Origin: Linum tenue
Lineage: Eukaryota; Streptophyta; Magnoliopsida; Malpighiales; Linaceae
Length of the DNA stretch: 64,000 nucleotides
Direction of reading: 5' to 3'
Assembly (NCBI GenBank): GCA_946122785.1
Contig: CAMGYJ010000004.1
Location: forward strand, 11,926,150 to 11,990,149
Both the position numbers and the translations under genes were made by a program. Below, piece after piece: positions 55,851 to 64,000 of this stretch. Under the pieces are notes generated by a model. The model ran no database searches, was not told the origin of the DNA, and saw nothing but the letters and a program-made list of their open reading frames with translations. Within the stretch, counting starts at the first letter, position 1; each line of letters begins with the position of its first letter.

Positions 55851-56247
55851 TGTGGGTCAAGTAGCTAGATAGATACTCTAGTTTCACACTTTAAGCCCTA
55901 TTTTTGCAAGTCATGACATCCTCGTTTACTGTCACGGACTTACCCTCGGTCGTGCGGGCTTAGCTCTTAAATCCGTTAGAAAACTAAGCAGCCTTCTCTC
56001 AAACTCACAAGCAAGCCTGAGATTACTCAAGTAAATACTCCACTTGAGGCCCTAACCGGAAAACCTTAATGTTTGTTTTGCTTTTGTTTTGGCCATTAAC
56101 TTAAGACGGACTGTAGTTCATGAGAATGAAGCCTATATAGTCTCTCATTTAACCTTTTGTTATTTGTTAGAGTTATATAATTAGTCTCTCGAGAATACAA
56201 AATTTTATTATGAACAATGACACAAATTGACGATTGTCAACCATTCA
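55851..56247. other. Intergenic DNA
   Basis: I found nothing beyond a few A/T-rich stretches. A GTCACGGACTTACCC word near 55932 may be a repeat fragment. Confidence 0.35.
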
Positions 56248-56256
56248 TAAAAAGGT

Positions 56257-57864
56257 GAGTGCGGATCCCATGACTAGGGGGTTTTACTCAAGTGACTACG
56301 CCTTCCCTAGCCTTTGGATCTAGATATACCAATTTAATGGTTAAAAGTGGGAAGAGATATTAAATTAATGAAAATGGTAGTTATGGTATTATAAAAAATA
56401 ATTATTTTTTTGTTTTATTTATCTTTCCTGTTCACGTGCCACAGTCGCGCACCGGCGCACGTCTCCTCCTTTTTCTTTTATAATTCACCTGGCTCAGTAA
56501 TTTCTTTATTAATCACTTATAAATAATTTTTAAACCTCCAACTCACATGCGTTTTTCTTTGTTTCTTTTTCGTACCAGTTTTTTCTATTTTAATAATAAA
56601 AATATGGAAGTAGCATCCATGCAATCCATACCAGTAAAATATACAAAGATAAAATACATAATGTGCAAACATTATAATGAAACATTATAATGAAAATGAA
56701 AAAGACTCTATAATATGTGATTTACAAATCCGGATATAAAAGTGTAAAAATCATATTATAAATATGTACAAACTAATAATACCATGTATACAAAATACAA
56801 TTACTTACAAATACAAATATTTGTGAATTCCTTTACAAATCAATGATACAAAGTATACAAACTATATCATAAAAGTATACAAAGCAATATAAAAAAGTAT
56901 TAGAACCATATGAAATAAGTATACAAATTAACATTATATACAAAGATTACAAAAAACATAAATATCACGGCTAAATATTACAAAGTATACATACCACATC
57001 ATAAAACTATACAAATCATACTAACATTGTATACAAAGCGTACTAACTAACATTGTATACAAAGCGTACTAACTGTACAAATTACAACTACTTACAATAC
57101 AAACCAATAAATACAAAGCATACAAATCAGAAGTTACAAACATTACAAATATGGTTGACAAAAATGACAAACATGGTGGACAAAAATAACAAGGTTTACA
57201 AACATTACAAAAGAAACCAACAAACATTACAAAAATAACAAACATTACAAACATTACAAAATAAACCAACAAACGGTACAAACATACTAACCATACAAAA
57301 TACCACTACTTATAATACAAAACGATAAACTGGTATTACAAACCAATAAATACAAAGAATACAAAATATTATAAAGTATACAAAATAGACAAACAAACAT
57401 TACAAAGAGCACTTACAAACATTACAAAATATTCCGACAAACACGACAAACTAGCATTGTTGCCGGAATATCCTCTCCGCTGCCGGAAATTCTTGCAGTC
57501 ATGTTGAAAAATCTCTCTCTCTCTCAACTGCTGGGTTTTTCCCAGGAAAGGGAGAATGGGGGGAATGGCTATAGGAGGACACGACAAAAATGGCGAGGGA
57601 CCGCCGGGAGGCCACCGGAAAAAATAAATCCGCCGAGAGGCGGGGAAGGTGACCGACAAAAATATTTTCAGCGAGGGGCGGGAGATAACCACTCGTTGAG
57701 TGCTGCAAGTTTTATTTTTATTTTAAATAAATAAAATATGTAATTACCATCTTATCCTTCATTAAATAGGATAAATTAGGATCATTAAATTTTAATGAGG
57801 TTAAATGAGTGAAATTGGCTTAGTTATGTGACTAAGGGACCCCCTAGTCACCTGATCTTAGTCC
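56257..57864. mobile_element. MULE-like element with a TACAAA-rich core
   Basis: 1608 bp with ends GAGTGCGGATCCCATGACTAGG and (opposite strand) GGACTAAGATCAGGTGACTAGG. A perfect 9-bp duplication TAAAAAGGT (56248-56256, 57865-57873) is present. The core (56640-57450) is a degenerate ACAAA/TACAAA array. A GC-richer block (57460-57700) has an 107-codon minus-strand frame, perhaps captured sequence. No transposase. Confidence 0.78.
56640..57450. repeat. Degenerate ACAAA/TACAAA-rich satellite-like stretch
   Basis: About 800 bp on the + strand are dominated by words such as TATACAAA, TTACAAAC and ACAAACATTACAAA, with almost no G. Translated frames through it are repeat artefacts. Confidence 0.85.
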
Positions 57865-58162
57865 TAAAAAGGTCGACCAATGTCAATCACCAAACTCGCT
57901 GAAGATTACATGATTAGAGTGTTAGGGTGCACATATTGGGTGATTGTGAACCACTATTTTGGTTAACCATTCGCTATCAACGATTCAACTCATTCTATGC
58001 CAACATGCTTCATTGAGTATTGATAATTTTTGTATTGATTTTAGAGCTTGACTGTTGTAGTAGCTGAGATCTTTGGATGTACCTTGTAAGAAAATTCGGA
58101 TTATATTTTCTAATTATTTGTTCTTTCTTGACATTTCTTGAAAAAAATATTATAATTTTTTG

Positions 58163-59315
58163 CGGGTAAATGCCACTTTTGGTCATTGAGTTTACTAAAA
58201 ACGTGTCATGTTTAGTTAGTGAAAAAAATTAATATCAATGTTGGTCACTCGAATTAGTAAACCGATCCGCGTTTAGTCACTCTTCGTTAGTCTCCAATAA
58301 CACCGTCAGTCAATTGCTTAAGTGGCTGACAAAAGTGCTGATTCACCCTTTGTTAACTCACCACATAACCAAACCCGACTCGCCACATCACTCAACCCGC
58401 CATGTCATCTTTCCCAACCCAATCCTTAAACCTAACCTATTAAGCCAAATAAAATGCAAAAAAAGGGTTGGATTTAACAACATAACAATCCAATATTGCA
58501 TATTCAACAACATTGAACTGCAAATTCATCAACAAACAGAGCTTTCCCACCAACCATTTGGATGGCGACGTATGTTGCTCTGGCCGCAGAGGAGGTCTGC
58601 TAGGCTGAACTCTTAGTTAGCGGCGAGGATTCACAAGCAGGCCAGGAGAAGATGCAGGGATCGGGACTCTCGGTTAGTAGCGGGGACTCTGACTGAGCGT
58701 AACGACTAAGGAGAAGAAGCAACATAGTGGGTGGGTTTCGATCGACCTCGATCTGGATTCTAGAGATGAGGGAATGAAGAGCAGTCACTAAGAGAAGCGA
58801 GTGAAGGCGCTGGTCGTAGATGGGGTCAATTCCTTGGCCGGAAGAAGATGTAGCAGCCGAGAAGCAACAAGACGGTGGAGATGGCAGCCGACTAAGCGCA
58901 GCTACCTGGAGGAGAAGAAGCAACAGAGTGGGTGGGTTCCTTTTTTCCTCGATATGGATTCAGGAGAGGATGAAGTGAAGGCGGTTGTGAGATAGAAGAG
59001 AGGTGGGCTAAGGTTTTAGAGGGGAGATTTCGAGTTTTGAGAGAGCTTTGTTCGAAAAAAATTAGGAGGAGGTGCCAGGTCACGAAGAGGAAAGAGGTGT
59101 TGGTTTATAGGTTGGTTGGGTTTAAGGATTGTTTGGAAAAGTTGACATGGCGGGTTGAGTGACGTTGCTGGTCGGGTTTGGTGATGTGGAGGGTTAAAAA
59201 ATGATGAGTCAGTACTTCTGTTAGTCACTTAAGCAATTGACTGACAGTGTTAATGAAGACTAACGAAGAGTGACCAAACGTGGACCGTTTTACTAATTCG
59301 AGTGATGATAGACCG
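58163..59315. mobile_element. MULE-like element, right end truncated
   Basis: The left end TTTTGGTCATTGAGTTTACT and further words GTTGGTCACTCGAATTAGTA and GTTTAGTCACTCTTCGTTAG are mirrored at the right (about 59215-59310) as AACGAAGAGTGACCAAACG and ACTAATTCGAGTGA. The right copy stops before the outermost part. The interior (58370-59190) has GC-rich, coding-like stretches on both strands. No transposase was seen. Confidence 0.65.
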
Positions 59316-59470
59316 ATAATTACACATGTTTTCACCCCTATTCTGGAGCTGTTTGAGATGTTGCGTCTCGTTTTTTAAGCCGATTTCACGCTAGGTTGTG
59401 CGTTTATGTCATATTTCAGGACCCGGCGTAGGAATCAAGGCGAAGGAACGAGATTCGGGTCGAAAGGAGC

Positions 59471-59480
59471 NNNNNNNNNN
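59471..59480. other. Assembly gap (ten N)
   Basis: Ten undetermined bases. The true gap length is unknown, and the apparent 123-codon frame across it (59398-59769) should be ignored. Confidence 0.99.
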
Positions 59481-59711
59481 ACATAATGGATGGCAGAGCA
59501 GACATCTAAAATTAAAAGTGAAAGAGAAAGATGTATCTATTGTACGGGTATTTACGGATAGTATGCGTACCAGTTATCCGTCCCGTACGGGTAATGGGTA
59601 CCCGTTAACCCGTCCGGATTTGGGACATGGGATGGAGATTGCTCTCCAAATGGGATTGGGTACCCATTTTAAACGGAACAGGTATCCCGTCCCGTCCCGT
59701 TGCCCACCCCT
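59481..59711. repeat. hAT MITE right part
   Basis: CGGGTACCC/GGGTACCCGT words and the end CCGTTGCCCACCCCT are typical of hAT MITEs of the TAGGGGTGGGCAA class. The left end is lost in or before the gap. Confidence 0.55.
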
Positions 59712-59924
59712 CTGTGCTCGTTTAGCATACCATTCAGAACATTCATTCCCGAAATTTCCCAATATGTGACAGCTGAAACATCCCACCATTTTAACATTCA
59801 AGATTTTGCCTCCTATGCCTTGAAAACCAAATGTACGTTGACCTCTTACACCTCTCCTCTGAAGCCATGAGTTACATACAGAGTTTAATTCTCTACAGTG
59901 CATCAACACTACATAAAAAATCCC

Positions 59925-60690
59925 TTGTAGCGACATTTTTATCACGACAATTTTGAAAAATGTCGTTCGAATGTGAAAGACAAAAGTTGTGTAGTCACTT
60001 ATTTGAAATGTCGATAAAACATATTTTAAAGCGATGTATGTTGCGATACTTTTTGTAAATGTCGGAACAAGATGAGTGTGTGGCGTCATTTACAAAAAAT
60101 GTCATAATACCTATATTTTGTAGCGACATAAGTAACGACAATTATAGAGAATGCTGGTTAATCAATAAACCAGATGAGGATACAACGTCATATGCAAAAA
60201 ATGTTGAAACAACTAGTAAATAAAACCCTAGTAACGACATTTTTATCACGAAAATTTTGAAAAATGTCGATCTAATGTGGAGACTAAATAATTATGTTGT
60301 CATTTATACAAAATGTCAAACAAATAAAAAAAAAATTATAGCGACATATATAACGATAGTTTTTCAAAATGTCGGTTAATCATCAAATTGGATGAATCTA
60401 TGGCGTCATTCATAAAAAAACGTCAGAGTAAATATATTTTTCCGTGACATAAGTTACGATAATTTTGAAAAATGCTGGTTAATTAGCAAACTAGATGAGT
60501 GTGTTGCGTCAGTTACAAAAATATATCGGAATAAACAAGTTGGATTGGTGTTATCCGACATTTATAAAAAAATGTCGGATTATTTATACTTTATATGACA
60601 TATATTATAACTACTTTTACAAATGTCGTTTAAATTTGAAAGTTGGATAATAATATATATTTTAGCGACATATATTATTGACACTTGTAA
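59925..60690. repeat. CACTA subterminal repeats (TGTCG motifs)
   Basis: More than a dozen diverged units built on TAGCGACATTTTTATCACGA and AATTTTGAAAAATGTCG, in both orientations. Such arrays are where TNPA-like proteins bind in En/Spm elements. Confidence 0.85.
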
Positions 60691-60699
60691 TCGTGGCCG

Positions 60700-63136
60700 T
60701 AACTATTTCAATACTTTAAAACATATTCGAGTATTGACACTTTATAACAATATATATTACAACCACTTTTGCTAAGGTAGCTTAAATCCAAATATTGAAA
60801 AAGCATGCAATCATTTACAAAATATAACAAACATTTATACTTTTTTGAAACATATATTATTCATACTTCTAAATTCTAATTCCAATATCCGCGTCCATAT
60901 ATACATACATCAATTAAAAACAGTAGTGATCATTACAAAAAAAAAAAAACAGTAGTGATCGAGTACATTCGAAAACTTCCCAGTGTCTATATGACACTCT
61001 TTTGTACGTTTCAATCTCCAAATTAACCCTTAATATAATGAATTCCATTTCATTTAATTTAATTATTTTCTTTGAGCGCTATTCCCCTATGGGAAGCGGG
61101 AAAATTTCCCACCGAGCGCGCGGAAACTTAATATCTTCTCGCTGCCGCAGACACAGAGAGGTTTGCTTCCTGCTTTTCTTGTCGGTTCCTCTTCTCGTCG
61201 GTGACATCGAAGGCTATCAACCGAAAACCAATCGATCAAACCAAACATTCTATCTCTTTCACCTCTTCATTCCCACCGCCCGAACCAAGTTTCGACCTAA
61301 ATAAAACACTGCAATCTGGCTCTCTTGCTGCCGCATGCAGTAAACTGTGAAGAGGAGAATCGCTCTATTGGATTGAAGCTAGTTGAAGTCCAGCCGGCCT
61401 TCAACTTAGATCCTTTCAGTTGGGGAGTACGCCACAAGCTGCTAATCCCCTTCCAATTGCAACTCAGAGAGGTTTTCTTTCTGTCCATTAAAGTTTTTTT
61501 CTTCCTTCTTGGTTAGAGCAACCAGCTAGCACAACCACGAGATCAAATTCCAAGATCTGCAGCGTTAGAGAACTCGCATCCTGATATCTGTTCGTCTGAA
61601 CTTAAAATCTCTGCTGCGCCTGTGCGCCCTTCATTAACGCCCAAAAAAAGAAAAAAACAATTTGTTGGGTGGAGGATGCTTGTTTCTGGAATTAGTTAGC
61701 TTCAAGAGTTGTTGAGAAGTGGTGAAAAAGCAGCAGCGCAGCTAATCAGTTTTGGAGGAAGTGGCTCTTAATTTGGGCAACAGTCAAGTTTTAAGGGGAA
61801 GCGACAAATTGAAGAGAGTTCTGGAGCTCGTTTAGAACAGTCTCTCCACAAGAATGCTCCAAGGCCGTATCGAGGTCCAGATTGTCACTCGGTTTCTTGC
61901 CGTCTTACACCGCCTTCACAAAACAAGTCTTCCTCCTTGCAACTGGATCTGTAAAAACTTCCAGCTGAATTATCATGAGAACAAGGGCAACTAGAGCCTA
62001 AGGTGAGAAAAGAAATCGTCACTTACAGGTCTGCATTTTCGTAATCGTAATCAAACTCTGACCAAGTTAGATTACTAATTCCACCCTCCCGCCAACTTGA
62101 ACTTGCTAGGAATCCTGTATTGTTTCTGCTAAGCTGTCTATTTAGAAAAATGCTTGTCAAAGTCTGCATATTGAGGGTTGTTGTTGTGTGTGTTTAGGTG
62201 GTAAGGACACTTGCTTAATACTTAGTCGGAACAATGCAAAGAGTTTAGTTATGGAAGAAGTACCGTATCATTTCTTTGCATTGATCCTGAACTTAGAGGC
62301 AAGCGAGACTTTAAGTTTGATGGTCATAATATGATTTTTAGTTGAACGATTGAAACTTAGTACACAATCCGATAGAGTGTTTGTTGGGATTTGAGCTTGC
62401 TTTGACTACTCACCATATTATGATCATTTGATGAGCTTTATGTTAATTAAATGGTTTTTAACTACTCATGCAAGCTGGTAGAAGAAACTAAACTATCACT
62501 TGAATTTGCAATCTGAAAATATGGAGCAGCCATTCTATGGGCATGTATGCTGTTGAATTTTGCTTGTTTGGCCTCTCAAACTATAATTGATGGTATCTAG
62601 GGATTGTGGGATCCTAGTTAGGCTTACCATTTATGTTCTTTACTCCAAATTGCAGCTACAAAGCAAGATGCATAGTCTAGTTAGTCTACTACATATATGC
62701 TGCTGCGTTTTCTTTTGGTGGTCAGAGTATATAGTTTCATTTCCATGGATCTTACTGTTTCTTTACCTTCTCTCAGAACAATTGTGCTGCTGCTGTTTCA
62801 GTTTTTCTGTTGGGGCTTTTACATTCAAAGTATTTGACCTACATCGAGCATTTTGAGCAAATTTCCTACGCTGGCAATCAATCTACTACACTATTCCATC
62901 TCAATCTTTCACACAACCAACTCGTGAGTCTCCAGGTACAACTATCTCTTCCTACTCTTTTTTTTTTTGTTTTTTTTTTGTTTTTTTCATGTATATGCAT
63001 GAGAACCGGCTACAAGGAAACATTTCAATTTTGTACATCAACTATCTCTTCCTAGTCCTCTCGTGTAATATTTGTTGAATAGCTATTGAGAATGTTATAT
63101 ACTATTCTTTCTGGCTTGTAGATTTGGTCCAAGAGA
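60700..63136. other. CACTA 5' non-coding region, possibly with leader exons
   Basis: No conserved domain. A GC-richer block at 61060-61560 and pyrimidine tracts near 62955-62990 could mark a promoter, leader and intron. A TTGTAG acceptor-like site lies at 63116-63121, just before the transposase start. Short frames here (61002-61304, 62587-62856) are not recognisable. Confidence 0.4.
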
Positions 63137-64000
63137 ATGGATAAAAGTTGGATACATGAGTCCGATAGAATGAGTCAGAAGTTTTTGGATGGACTAGCTA
63201 GTTTTATCGAGTTCGCAAAAAGATCAAAATTATCTGGGACATTATCTTGCCCTTGTCGAAGATGTGTAAATAGCCATCGATATGCACAAAACACAGTGGT
63301 CGCACATATATTAGAAAATGGATTTTCTCCGGGATATATACTTTGGTCTTTCCATGGAGAATCAATTTTACGTACGCAGGATTCGGATCGTTCTTATCAT
63401 GTTACAAGTGATCAAAGACAAGCTAATGCAGAAGGGCAACGAAATAATGTGCGACAATTTTTCGAAGATATGGCAACTGGGTATGGTCAAATGGGAGAAT
63501 CAGAATCTAATGTGCAGAGTAATGGCGGTGACTCCTTTGCTAGTGATCATGACATGCAGCCACCTACAGAAACTTTGAATGAAGAAGCATCAAAGTTCTC
63601 TAATTTACTAGAGCAGACCGATGAGGACCTTTTCAGCGGATGCCGAAAACATAGTAAGCTCTCTTTTATTCTTGAGTTATTCCATATAAAGAATTTACAT
63701 GGATGGAGTAATCAGTCTTTCAAAGAACTTTTGAGCTTATTAAGGGAAACATTGCCAGAAGGAGATAAATTGTCGGGGTCAACTTATGAAGTTAAAAAAC
63801 TTATCAATTCATTAGGCCTTGGATACAAGATGATTGATGTCTGTCCAAACAATTGTATGTTGTTTTGGAAGACAAACATAGATACGCAAAAATGTACCAG
63901 ATGTGATGCTTACAGATACGAGGACGATGAAATAAGAGGTTCATGTAGTTCTACCAAGAAGAAGAATCAATTAGGAAAGAACGTATTGCGTTGGTTTCCT
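63137..64000 (+). CDS. CACTA transposase (TNP2/En-Spm), N-terminal 288 codons, open at window end
   Basis: The ATG at 63137 opens an uninterrupted frame to the last base. It has no stop in the window and is therefore easily missed by ORF callers that require one. Residues 1-75 form the transposase-associated domain: MDKSWIHESDRMSQKFLDGL, then CPCRRCVNSHR (C-x2-C zinc motif) and GYILWSFHGES. Around residues 173-260 is the TNP2 start: KLSFILELFHIKNLHGWSN, ETLPEGDKL, YEVKKLINSLGLGY and a CPNNCMLFWK..C-x2-C zinc ribbon. In En/Spm elements this protein catalyses cut-and-paste transposition. The catalytic core lies beyond the window. Confidence 0.9.
   Translation, partial: MDKSWIHESDRMSQKFLDGLASFIEFAKRSKLSGTLSCPCRRCVNSHRYAQNTVVAHILENGFSPGYILWSFHGESILRTQDSDRSYHVTSDQRQANAEGQRNNVRQFFEDMATGYGQMGESESNVQSNGGDSFASDHDMQPPTETLNEEASKFSNLLEQTDEDLFSGCRKHSKLSFILELFHIKNLHGWSNQSFKELLSLLRETLPEGDKLSGSTYEVKKLINSLGLGYKMIDVCPNNCMLFWKTNIDTQKCTRCDAYRYEDDEIRGSCSSTKKKNQLGKNVLRWFP

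Larger units (their letters stand above)
59907..64000 (+). mobile_element. CACTA (En/Spm) transposon, left portion, running off the window
   Basis: It starts CACTACATAAAAAATCCC, the CACTA-type terminus. Then come about 750 bp of subterminal repeats, a long non-coding or untranslated stretch (about 60700-63120), and the start of a TNP2-type transposase ORF at 63137 that is open to the window end. The right terminus and target duplication lie outside. Confidence 0.85.

Noticed and set aside
57053..57281. ORFs on both strands (Thr/Asn/Lys-rich, and Phe/Val/Met-rich)
   Set aside because: Products of the ACAAA-rich repeat core of a MULE.
59398..59769. 123-codon ORF
   Set aside because: It crosses the ten-N gap and a hAT MITE.
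1..64000. CRISPR arrays, operons, bacterial insertion sequences
   Set aside because: Spliced plant genes and plant transposons throughout; the direct repeats seen lack regular unique spacers.
1..64000. tRNA and rRNA genes
   Set aside because: No cloverleaf or rRNA core sequence was noticed by eye; tRNA-Met-like words are primer binding sites. A covariance-model scan would be decisive.

Overview
This is nuclear DNA from a flowering plant, almost certainly a eudicot. The species cannot be named from the sequence. The evidence is spliced plant genes with GT-AG introns, a chloroplast farnesol-kinase-type gene, endogenous pararetrovirus (Caulimoviridae) fragments, plant Ty1/copia and Ty3/gypsy elements, LINE tails, hAT and Mutator-like elements, and a CACTA element. 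About 80-90% of the window is transposable-element or repeat DNA. There is one assembly gap (ten N at 59471-59480).

Layout. 1-1430: AT-rich intergenic DNA with hAT-type sequence, an array of palindromes and a stray MULE terminus. 1428-10860: a rearranged endogenous pararetrovirus. An inverted copy of its intergenic region and leader lies left of a direct copy (RT/RNase H, transactivator-like gene, promoter, movement protein). Between them sits the 5' part of a Tat-type Ty3/gypsy element, and a MITE is inserted in the inverted arm. 11166-13531: a 1.2 kb tandem duplication of unknown nature. 14764-22080: three decayed copies of one unidentified, possibly kelch-like gene, interspersed with two gene-fragment-carrying hAT elements and a MULE that contains a second pararetrovirus fragment. 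22386-24705: LTR and LINE remnants.

24803-27619: farnesol/phytol kinase gene (six exons) with a second in-frame first exon in intron 1. 27999-34252: a MULE split by a young copia element (28513-33771). 34379-36141: a MULE filled with ACCATATGGT palindromes. 36461-40205: a compact host gene island with an ARL2-type small GTPase (+), a small uncharacterised gene (-) and a Maf-like nucleotide pyrophosphatase (-), all with GT-AG introns. A MULE lies 161 bp upstream of the Maf-like start codon.

43050-48153: a complete gag-protease-only LTR retrotransposon with 5-bp target-site duplications (TSDs) and a hAT MITE in its right LTR. 48218-49206: a second, uninterrupted copy of the MULE at 28 kb, in opposite orientation. 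50281-50379: an orphan golgin exon. 51211-55850: LINE and OVATE-family fragments, nested MULEs and a MITE. 56257-59315: further MULE-like elements. 59907-64000: the left part of a CACTA transposon, with TIR, subterminal repeats and the start of a TNP2-type transposase that is still open at the window edge.

There is no operon-like logic. The host genes are independent nuclear genes: isoprenoid-alcohol phosphorylation in the plastid, tubulin-cofactor GTPase, and nucleotide house-cleaning. Many element boundaries are exact to the base because TSDs, or homologous empty copies, are present inside the window.
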